Source: Candidatus Methanoperedens nitratireducens (GTDB taxonomy: Archaea; Halobacteriota; Methanosarcinia; Methanosarcinales; Methanoperedenaceae). From it: DNA of 42,627 bases. Shown here piece by piece: positions 35,983 through 42,627 of this stretch. A program made the position numbers and the translations under genes. The first letter of the stretch is position 1. The number at the start of each line of letters is the position of its first letter. The stretch spans positions 1 through 42,627 of the forward strand of contig NZ_FZMP01000250.1 of the NCBI RefSeq assembly GCF_900196725.1, in the 5' to 3' direction. The notes beneath the pieces are model-generated. The model had not been told where the DNA came from. It saw nothing but the letters and a program-made list of their open reading frames with translations, and ran no database searches.

Positions 35983-37143
35983 TTACTTCTCCCCGAGGCT
36001 ATCTATCGCTTTTATCATGCCTTCATACAGCGATTCAGGGCTAAGCCCGTTGCAGAATATGCCTCTATTTCCGATCATCTCTTCAAGCGCCCCTACTTTG
36101 AATGCGACAACCGGTTTCTTGTACTTGAGCGCATCGTCCACAGTTGCAGGATGCGCCTCGGGAACCACGGTCGGGGCGACGATGATATCTGCAACCTTAT
36201 ACACGCTTCCCAGCCTGTCTTTTTCTACCCAGCCGAGGTATTCCACGCCATGCATATCTCTTTTTAAATCTCCCGTACCTGCTACCCACAGTGCTGCATC
36301 CTGCCTTTTTTGCATTACCATTTTAAAAGACTCAAGAAGCATGTCAAATCCTTTCTCAACAGTGAGCCGCCCTATATAAGCCAGGATAATTTTATCTTTT
36401 TTGAGTTTGACCAGTTCTCCCGTGTAGAGCGGGTCTTCGAATATATCGGACGTGGGAGGTATCAATATCATCTTTTCAGGAAGTATCCCCCATCCTTCAA
36501 GCAGATTCCTGTGATAACTGCTCTGGACTATAACCGTGCAGTACCTGTTCCACAGGAACCTTTTAAATTTTAATATAATTATCGAATATAATCCAGCTAC
36601 CGGTCTCAAAAAAGGGTTTTTAATGCCCAGGCATTCTGCGCACTCTCTTAATCTCTGCGCATCGCTGCAGGACTGGCTCTTTGCGTAAAGATTCGGGCAT
36701 AACCAGTCGTTGCGGACAATGATCCTTGTTCTGAACAGCACAGATGCCACAAGCGGCGCAACCGATCCCTGGAGCAGCGAGGCATATTCCACACAGGACG
36801 GCTTTTCACGGATCAGGATCCGCATCACATTAACAAATATCAGGGGATTAAAAAACTCAAGAAAAGGGAATATTAATCTCCTGACTTTACTTTTGGAGTA
36901 CGGGATGTACGTGCCAACCCTGTAAATACCATCCTTATGAGGCGACCTGCCATACAGGGAAAATGAGATGACAAATGTATCCACGCCATTTTTTATAAGC
37001 TGGTTATAAAGCTGCTCGTGCACCTCTGTAACACCCCCCCTGAACGCTTCGGTATTTTCAGGGTACGGCGGGAAGTTAGTGATCATAATGCAGACCTTTT
37101 TCTGGTTTTTTAACAGCTCAAATAGAGAAGATACGCTTTTCAT
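35983..37143 (-). CDS. Glycosyltransferase family 4
   Basis: A 386-aa GT-B glycosyltransferase. FRGGVTEVHEQLYNQLIKNG marks the acceptor-domain start; KIILAYIGRLTVEKGFDMLLE is the typical GT4 donor-domain entry. The donor loop reads VPEAHPATVDDALKYKKPVV, so the E-x7-E pair is E-x7-D here. ATG 37143 overlaps the preceding TGA by four bases; the longer frame to 37164 would overlap it further. A pair of Cys motifs (CSDAQRLRECAECLG) in the middle of the N-terminal domain could bind metal. Confidence 0.88.
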   Translation of the reverse strand: MKSVSSLFELLKNQKKVCIMITNFPPYPENTEAFRGGVTEVHEQLYNQLIKNGVDTFVISFSLYGRSPHKDGIYRVGTYIPYSKSKVRRLIFPFLEFFNPLIFVNVMRILIREKPSCVEYASLLQGSVAPLVASVLFRTRIIVRNDWLCPNLYAKSQSCSDAQRLRECAECLGIKNPFLRPVAGLYSIIILKFKRFLWNRYCTVIVQSSYHRNLLEGWGILPEKMILIPPTSDIFEDPLYTGELVKLKKDKIILAYIGRLTVEKGFDMLLESFKMVMQKRQDAALWVAGTGDLKRDMHGVEYLGWVEKDRLGSVYKVADIIVAPTVVPEAHPATVDDALKYKKPVVAFKVGALEEMIGNRGIFCNGLSPESLYEGMIKAIDSLGEK

Positions 37144-37850
37144 AACCTGCGAGCGATAATGCATAGATTTTCACCGTACTTTTCAGAGTATTTCGTCCCC
37201 AGAGAGAACAATACCAGAGATGGGATTTTTATGAAAATGTCCTGAAAGAGCCTGGGAATATATTTCAGATACGGAGTATCCCATAATCCATCGTAGAACA
37301 CGCTCAGTACCTCAAAATTATTCTCCCGGAGCATGGAGAGCCAGCCTTCATTTGAAAGCAGCGATTTATGAGTTGTATCTTTATAGCCGAACCACTCTTC
37401 TTTTTTCCAGTTAGCCCCTAAAGAGGATATATTCGGAATCCTTATCACGAGCATTCCTCCGGACTTGAGAACACGCCTGCACTCCTGCACGGCAGCTTCC
37501 GGGTCATCAAGATGTTCCAGGACATCAAAGCATGTGACGACGTCAAAAAATTCGTTCCCATGATCTATGTGTGCGATACTGCCGGTAGAGAGTTTTGTTT
37601 TTTTTGTCCTCCGGTATGCCTCGCTTATGCAGTAGTCTGAAACATCCATTCCATACGCTTCGTAATATTTTTCAGCATATTGCAGGAAATAACCTTCACC
37701 GCAGCCAATATCAAGCAGCCTTCCGCCGCCCTTGTATTCCCGGATTATCTTTACCCATCTTCCCCAGAGCGGACGCATTGTTTTTAGAAGGAGGCCTATA
37801 TTGCTGCGCGTTTTCTTAAAATAGTCCCCATCGTATTCATGTGATGACAT
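37140..37850 (-). CDS. SAM-dependent methyltransferase
   Basis: A 236-aa class I methyltransferase: LLDIGCGEGYFLQYA (about residues 45-59), YGMDVSDYC, TCFDVLEHLDDP and LKSGGMLVIRIPN. The C-terminal 60 residues contain a hydrophobic stretch (FIKIPSLVLFSLG) that may touch the membrane or a lipid-linked acceptor. ATG 37850, after AGGAG, overlaps the end of the upstream glycosyltransferase by 14 bases. Substrate unknown. Confidence 0.87.
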   Translation of the reverse strand: MSSHEYDGDYFKKTRSNIGLLLKTMRPLWGRWVKIIREYKGGGRLLDIGCGEGYFLQYAEKYYEAYGMDVSDYCISEAYRRTKKTKLSTGSIAHIDHGNEFFDVVTCFDVLEHLDDPEAAVQECRRVLKSGGMLVIRIPNISSLGANWKKEEWFGYKDTTHKSLLSNEGWLSMLRENNFEVLSVFYDGLWDTPYLKYIPRLFQDIFIKIPSLVLFSLGTKYSEKYGENLCIIARRL

Positions 37851-38964
37851 CAATTAACTCCTGGTACCGGGACGCGATGTATTTCCAGTCAAATTCTTTT
37901 TCCACTCTCGCCCTTGCCCTTGCCCCCAATTCCCTGCGCAGTTCATCGTCCCTTAACATTGTTATTCGCCCCGCAAGTTCTGCCGGATCCCCGGGCTTGA
38001 CCAGGAAACCTGTCTCTTCGTCCAGTACCGTATCGCGCATTCCTCCTATCTTCGTCCCGATAACCGGCTTTCCGCATGCCATGGCTTCCACAACAGCAAT
38101 GCCGTAAGGTTCTACGATGCTGGGCTGGATGTATATATCGCATTCAGAATACAGCTTTGGTATTTCATAGTTCGGAACCGTATTTGTAAGAAATGTAACA
38201 GCATCATTCAACTGCAGTTTATTTACGAGGCTTTTGAGGTTTTGCTCCTCCTCACCTTTTCCCAGGATGTAGAGATGCGCTTGCGGTATTTCCTTACTGA
38301 CCGTTTCCATTGCCTCTACCAGGTATTCAAGCCCCTTATATCTGTGCAGCCGCGCCACGGTCAAAATCCGAAAGTCCCCTTTTTTGAGGTATTTTCTTCC
38401 CGATCGTCCCGGTCGGAACAGGTCTGTATCCACGCCCACGTGTATAACCGTGATTTCCCTTTTTACTCCCAGTTCCTCTATTATGAATTCTTTAGCTGCT
38501 GAGCAGTGGGCGGTCAGCGCATCAGCACCATCCCGCAATTTCCTGTTGGTCGTTGCATCCAGTAACTTAAGAGCATACCTCTTTGCGATATTTTCCGGTG
38601 AATATGTCCGCTCTGACGATAAAATCACGGGGATATCGTATTCCCTTGCGGCGCTGTATGCTTTATGGCAGATGAGCGGATAATCCTCCTGAAGCATCAC
38701 GATATCCTGCCCCCGGATATGATCTTTTATTCCAGATACGATAGGATTGTCTCCCACATCGATAAGAACCGGAAGGTATCTCACATCAAAATCGATGTTA
38801 TCACCATGGGATACCGTATCCGTGATCGCCTTTTCACGCGGAGCCCTGGCGGTTGATGTAATTATTGTAATTTTATGCCCGAGGTGAGTGAGACCCTGTG
38901 CCAGTCCGTACTCATTGCCGCGCACATAAGGGGTGAAGTAGGGTACGACGATGCCGATATTCAT
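37837..38964 (-). CDS. Glycosyltransferase family 4
   Basis: A 375-aa GT4 enzyme with the full E-x7-E motif EPYGIAVVEAMACGKPVIGT. RILTVARLHRYKGLEYLVEA marks the donor domain, and NIGIVVPYFTPYVRGNEYGL the N-terminus. It overlaps the upstream glycosyltransferase by four bases (ATGA) and the downstream methyltransferase by 14, so translation of this run is tightly coupled. Retaining mechanism by family; donor and acceptor not known. Confidence 0.92.
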   Translation of the reverse strand: MNIGIVVPYFTPYVRGNEYGLAQGLTHLGHKITIITSTARAPREKAITDTVSHGDNIDFDVRYLPVLIDVGDNPIVSGIKDHIRGQDIVMLQEDYPLICHKAYSAAREYDIPVILSSERTYSPENIAKRYALKLLDATTNRKLRDGADALTAHCSAAKEFIIEELGVKREITVIHVGVDTDLFRPGRSGRKYLKKGDFRILTVARLHRYKGLEYLVEAMETVSKEIPQAHLYILGKGEEEQNLKSLVNKLQLNDAVTFLTNTVPNYEIPKLYSECDIYIQPSIVEPYGIAVVEAMACGKPVIGTKIGGMRDTVLDEETGFLVKPGDPAELAGRITMLRDDELRRELGARARARVEKEFDWKYIASRYQELIDVIT

Positions 38965-40043
38965 TTTATGCTTCTGTAAACCTCTATTAGTTTATCTGTT
39001 ACATCGTTCCAGTCATGGATCGGAAGTTTCTCTATCTTCATATCATCTTTAATGTGGGATTCCCTTAACTGCCGTATGGCTCCGACCAGTTTATCGGTCG
39101 TGACGGGCGCTTCAATGCCCAGACATCGTTTCCCGTCCACGAACTCATCCAGAGCGCTTCCCGCTGCAACGATGCACGGCGTTCCTGAGGCAAGCGCTTC
39201 GGCAACCGTAATACCGTATGCCTCGTGTCTGGAGAGCATGATGAACACATCTGCAGATGCATAATGCCGGAGCAGTTCTTCTCTTGTCATTTGTTTATAC
39301 CAGTTAATGCGCTCCGTTACTAATAGTTTTTCCGCGAGTTTTCGCAGACCGGGCTCATAAGGTCCCTGCCCGATGATTTCCAGCCTGGAATCTCTTAACA
39401 GGGGAAGAGCGTTGATTATGTGCTGTACGCCTTTATATTCTTCCAGCCTGCCAACGTATAGCAGTGTTATCCTGCTGCCATCTTTCCCGCCGTACCCTGT
39501 GTTTTTGAACTCCTCAAGATCCAGACCATTTGGTATGACGATTACTTTTCCTTCTGGCATGTTGAAATCCTCAATAACTTTCCGGCGCTCATGCCCGGAC
39601 ACGCAGATCACTTTATCCGCCTTTCCAAAAATCCCGCTCCCTATAAGCCTGTATGGTTTATGGAGCACATCCCTTATTAGAGTGTGCCCGCTCCTGTGAT
39701 AATGCGGCGTAAAGACCATCCGCCTCCCATTCTTTGCAAGTGCGGCAAAAAGCGCAGGCAGTGCATGGTAGCTGTGTGCATGTACCAGGTCATAGCTCTG
39801 TCCCTTCAAATAAAAATACATTTGCGGCGCAATGTAGTACGCTTCTCCCGGCGCAAAGGACCTGAATCTTGTTACAGTGACTCCGTTTATTATCTCGTGC
39901 CTGCATAAAATACCTGATGGATCGGTACAGACCACTTCGACCTTAAAACCGCGTTTTACAAGCCTCTCACTTATTTCCTGCACGTGTGTCTCTACTCCGC
40001 CGATGTCAGGGTAGTAACGGGGGCATACCTGTGCTATTTTCAC
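38961..40043 (-). CDS. Glycosyltransferase family 4 (first gene of the minus-strand operon)
   Basis: A 360-aa GT4 enzyme: MKIAQVCPRYYPDIGGVETH is the classical N-terminus of the PimA/WbdB-like group, ITLLYVGRLEEYKGVQHIIN begins the donor domain, and EAYGITVAEALASG is the complete E-x7-E motif. It starts with GTG (40041-40043). It is the promoter-proximal gene of seven on the minus strand and diverges from the glycosyltransferase at 40108. Confidence 0.93.
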   Translation of the reverse strand: MKIAQVCPRYYPDIGGVETHVQEISERLVKRGFKVEVVCTDPSGILCRHEIINGVTVTRFRSFAPGEAYYIAPQMYFYLKGQSYDLVHAHSYHALPALFAALAKNGRRMVFTPHYHRSGHTLIRDVLHKPYRLIGSGIFGKADKVICVSGHERRKVIEDFNMPEGKVIVIPNGLDLEEFKNTGYGGKDGSRITLLYVGRLEEYKGVQHIINALPLLRDSRLEIIGQGPYEPGLRKLAEKLLVTERINWYKQMTREELLRHYASADVFIMLSRHEAYGITVAEALASGTPCIVAAGSALDEFVDGKRCLGIEAPVTTDKLVGAIRQLRESHIKDDMKIEKLPIHDWNDVTDKLIEVYRSIK

Positions 40044-40073
40044 TAAAAACTGCCTCAGGCTTCTTATGCATTA

Positions 40074-40088
40074 ATTTAAATATAAAGG
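40074..40088. promoter_or_regulatory. Shared, near-palindromic TATA region between divergent glycosyltransferases
   Basis: ATTTAAATATAAAGG (40074-40088) reads as a TATA box on both strands within a 64-base divergent gap. On the plus strand it lies about 27 bases before ATG 40108, implying an almost leaderless transcript; on the minus strand it lies 35 or so bases before GTG 40043. One AT-rich core might thus drive both operons. Inferred from sequence only. Confidence 0.4.
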
Positions 40089-40107
40089 TAATGTACTTGC
40101 GAATGAT

Positions 40108-41256
40108 ATGCAAAATGTAAAAGTCTGCATCGTCGGGCCCTCAAAACATTTCCTGAGCGGTATCAGCTATTTTATTATGCGGCTTGCGAATTCTCTATCG
40201 GCTTCCTGCAGCGTGTCTGTTATCTGTTACAGGAACCTTCTACCCCGGTTCCTCTTCCCCGGGCGCGCACACGTAGGTAAAGAGATCTCGAATCTTGAAT
40301 TCTCACCGGCAGTGCAGGTGTACGACGGGATGGACTATAACAATCCGGTAACATGGTACAGGGCATACTGCCACCTCAGGAGAACAAAGCCTGATATCAT
40401 TATTTTGCAATGGTGGACATCCTCGGTATCCCATATGCACCTGCTCATGAAAATAATGGGCTTATCCTTAAGATCAAGGCTGGTAATCGACTTTCATGAA
40501 GTGGTTGACCCGCTGGAAGAAAGCATCTTCCCCCTCAGGCTGTATTCGCGTTTGATGGGAAAGATACTTCGCAAAGATCTTGATACTTACATCGTGCATT
40601 CAACATCTGATAAATTTCTGGTGGCTAAGCGATACGGAATTGACGCGCAAAAAATCCATGTTATCCCGCATGGTCTGTACGACCATTACGGCAGGGTCAT
40701 GGATGCAAAAAAAGCGAGGGAACTCCTGTCCATTAAAGAAGAACTCGTTATCCTTTCTTTTGGTCTGATAAGGAGGTATAAAGGGGTGCCTTATTTGATC
40801 AAAGCTTTTGAGCAACTGCCGGAAAGCATAGTCAAAAGAAGCAGGTTGCTTATTGTAGGCGAGATGTGGGAAGACGGGGAAGAGCTTCTTTGCCAGATAA
40901 AATCTTCTCCATTCACCGAAAAAATCACGCTCGTGGATGAATATGTTCCTGACAGCAAAGTTCCTGTGTATTTCAGTGCTGCGAACATCGTGGTCCTGCC
41001 CTACACGCGTGCTTCACAGAGCGGTATCGCCCATATTGCAATGTCTTTCGGGAAACCGGTGATCGCTTCTGATGTAGGAGGATTGAAAGAATCGCTGGGG
41101 AGATATGCAGGAGCGATTTTTGTGCCTCCAATGGATAGCGATGAAATAAAGAAAAAGCTCCTTTTGAATCTTAAGAGCGAAAAAATATATAATCCGCCAG
41201 CATTAGGGTGGAATAAAATAAGTGATCAGTATCTCAAAGTGGTACTCAGGCAATAA
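40108..41256 (+). CDS. Glycosyltransferase family 4-like
   Basis: A 382-aa GT-B enzyme. The N-terminus is typical (VCIVGPSKHFLSGISYFIMR) and the donor domain begins at LVILSFGLIRRYKGVPYLI. The donor loop reads ASQSGIAHIAMSFGKPVIAS, so neither Glu of E-x7-E is present; variants like this occur in the family. Proximity to the TATA region suggests a leaderless or short-leader message. It precedes aglB by 63 bases on the same strand. Confidence 0.87.
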   Translation: MQNVKVCIVGPSKHFLSGISYFIMRLANSLSASCSVSVICYRNLLPRFLFPGRAHVGKEISNLEFSPAVQVYDGMDYNNPVTWYRAYCHLRRTKPDIIILQWWTSSVSHMHLLMKIMGLSLRSRLVIDFHEVVDPLEESIFPLRLYSRLMGKILRKDLDTYIVHSTSDKFLVAKRYGIDAQKIHVIPHGLYDHYGRVMDAKKARELLSIKEELVILSFGLIRRYKGVPYLIKAFEQLPESIVKRSRLLIVGEMWEDGEELLCQIKSSPFTEKITLVDEYVPDSKVPVYFSAANIVVLPYTRASQSGIAHIAMSFGKPVIASDVGGLKESLGRYAGAIFVPPMDSDEIKKKLLLNLKSEKIYNPPALGWNKISDQYLKVVLRQ

Positions 41257-41269
41257 CTATAAACGTTAA

Positions 41270-41287
41270 GTTCGTATATTTACGAAC
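41270..41287. promoter_or_regulatory. Palindrome upstream of aglB
   Basis: GTTCGTA (41270-41276) and TACGAAC (41281-41287) form a seven-base-pair inverted repeat with a four-base spacer, in the 63-base gap before aglB. It lies about ten bases after a possible TATA box (CTATAAAC, 41258-41265), where a repressor could sit. It may also be a short RNA hairpin. Confidence 0.4.
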
Positions 41288-41319
41288 CGTTCTATCAAAG
41301 GTTTAATCACAGGTTTAAT

Positions 41320-42627
41320 ATGACTAAGAACAAAAAGAAGCGTGAAGAGAGATCAGTAAGAGCGGGAAAAGATAAAGAACAAAAATCAGAGCAAAGGTTA
41401 AATTTTCCTCCTTATTTTAACTATATACCAGGCATAATTCTTCTGGCTATATTCGCCCTGTCCCTTTACTTACGGATTGTAATGCCATACGACAGCGTTT
41501 TCAGGAACGGCTATGTTGCATTTGCTTCTGACGATGCCGTATTCCAGATGCGTCTTGTTGAAAATACACTGAATAATTTTCCGCACAGGATTTTCTACGA
41601 TGCATTTACTATCTACCCCAAAGGTAGCGCGATACACTGGGGACCCCTGTGGACTCAGATGATCGCGACTCTCTCGCTCATCGCAGGAATGGGCAGTTAC
41701 AACATGCAAACAGTAAACGCCATAGCCGCCTATCTGCCCGGTGTACTGGGTGCGCTTGTCGTTTTCCCGGTGTATTACATCGGAAAGCTGCTGTATAACA
41801 GGAGTGCGGGCCTGCTTGCAGCACTTATGATCACTGTTCTGCCGGGACAGTTCTTCAGCCGCTCGACGCTGGGATTCACAGATCACCATGTCGCCGAGGT
41901 TTTTTTCAGCACTGTGGCAATGGCTCTCTTTATGCTTGCAATAAAAGCGGGCAGAGATAGGAATATAAAACTTTCAGGACTGAATTTAAAAGAAAATTTA
42001 AAAGAAAAACCGGTGTTGTATTCCATACTTGCAGGGATAATGCTTGCAGCATTCCATATAACATGGCCCGGCGCTCTGTTCTTCATCATGATATTTTTGA
42101 TATTCATTTTTGTTCAATCTATAGCTGATCATTTAAGGGGTAAGTCAACGGATTATATAGTTGTTGCTACGGTTCCCATGTTTTTAATCGATTTAATAGC
42201 GGTGCTGCCGTACATTCGTTCCATATTTGATATTACGGATTTCGGAATAGCCAATTATTCATGGTTCCATATAGTTGTGCCCATCTCCGGCATGGCTGTT
42301 CCTGCAGCATTGAATATACTTTCAAAAGAGATTAATAAAAGAGGGTATAATCCCCTATATTACCTGCCCTCTCTTGTGGCACTCTTTGCAGTGGCGCTGC
42401 TGGGAGTAGGAATAATCCTTCCCAATTTGTTTACGTCCCTGATGGTAGCACCCGGTCTCGTCTTTGAAGTTCATACAGAAGGGGGTGCCACTGTTGGAGA
42501 GGGCAAATCGATTTTTACCGAACCTGGCTGGGTCTGGGGAAGCTTCCCTGTGACCGGTTTCCTGCAAAACGATAACTGGGTACTCGTGTTCATATTCGTT
42601 GCCCTTGCCTATACAGGATACAGGGTT
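41320..42627 (+). CDS. aglB: Oligosaccharyltransferase STT3/AglB, N-terminal part (runs off the window)
   Basis: 436 codons are present, open to the right edge. A Lys/Glu-rich cytoplasmic tail (residues 1-40) is followed by many hydrophobic segments. The first catalytic acidic motif is FASDDAVFQMRLVEN in the first external loop. TDHHVAEVFFST is the second external-loop acidic motif and FTEPGWVWG resembles the later external-loop region. The enzyme transfers the lipid-linked glycan to Asn in N-x-S/T on the outer membrane face. The WWDYG block should lie beyond the edge. ATG 41320 was chosen as the first ATG, after a weak CACAGG. Confidence 0.93.
   Translation, partial: MTKNKKKREERSVRAGKDKEQKSEQRLNFPPYFNYIPGIILLAIFALSLYLRIVMPYDSVFRNGYVAFASDDAVFQMRLVENTLNNFPHRIFYDAFTIYPKGSAIHWGPLWTQMIATLSLIAGMGSYNMQTVNAIAAYLPGVLGALVVFPVYYIGKLLYNRSAGLLAALMITVLPGQFFSRSTLGFTDHHVAEVFFSTVAMALFMLAIKAGRDRNIKLSGLNLKENLKEKPVLYSILAGIMLAAFHITWPGALFFIMIFLIFIFVQSIADHLRGKSTDYIVVATVPMFLIDLIAVLPYIRSIFDITDFGIANYSWFHIVVPISGMAVPAALNILSKEINKRGYNPLYYLPSLVALFAVALLGVGIILPNLFTSLMVAPGLVFEVHTEGGATVGEGKSIFTEPGWVWGSFPVTGFLQNDNWVLVFIFVALAYTGYRV

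Overview
The window reads as a piece of a methanogen-type archaeal chromosome. The evidence is an archaeal CO dehydrogenase/acetyl-CoA synthase operon (cdhA, cdhB, cdhC and a cooC-type ATPase), an archaeal RNase HII, AT-rich TATA-box promoters, GGTGA/GAGGTGA-type ribosome binding sites and an STT3/AglB oligosaccharyltransferase at the right edge. The gene content fits Methanosarcinales, possibly an ANME-2d (Methanoperedens)-like lineage. That placement is inference; no 16S gene or other decisive marker is present.

Layout. 1-2143: housekeeping and small accessory genes (an orphan MNT-type nucleotidyltransferase, a two-helix membrane protein, RNase HII, an isochorismatase-family hydrolase). 2230-7838: cdhA-cdhB-cdhC, an inverted-repeat (MITE/REP-like) element, then cooC. 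The cdhD and cdhE genes that usually follow in Methanosarcina are absent here; a polysaccharide locus begins instead. 7949-12705: nucleotide-sugar genes of normal composition (WbpP-type epimerase, a frameshifted UDP-sugar dehydrogenase, GDP-mannose dehydratase, GDP-fucose synthase, methyltransferase). About 12.7-28.0 kb: a markedly AT-rich cassette with a Wzx-type flippase, RmlA, RmlB, a sugar C-methyltransferase, two DegT-type aminotransferases, an RmlC-like cupin, three methyltransferases in all, a NeuD/PglD-type acyltransferase, an MBL-fold protein, two further epimerases and two glycosyltransferases (the first is at 12736). The cassette ends at a perfect 14-bp hairpin. 28.1-31.7 kb: a large secreted subtilase-like protein on the minus strand. 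31.9-40.0 kb: a minus-strand operon of four GT4 glycosyltransferases, two methyltransferases and an asparagine synthase. 40.1-42.6 kb: a divergent glycosyltransferase and the start of aglB.

How the genes may work together. The left genes should supply UDP-HexNAc/uronate and GDP-deoxyhexose donors. The AT-rich cassette should supply one or two dTDP-linked amino, probably C-methylated, deoxysugars plus a flippase. The right-hand glycosyltransferases would assemble the chain, AsnB could amidate a uronic acid, and AglB would transfer a finished lipid-linked glycan to Asn of S-layer or other secreted proteins. No polyprenyl-phosphate initiating transferase is visible, so the first step must be encoded elsewhere. 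Points most worth checking: a run of three genes (gmd, fcl, methyltransferase) without AUG/GUG/UUG at the position where the protein should start, two of them with AUA there; the branched amino-deoxysugar pathway; and an abrupt base-composition break inside the subtilase gene.
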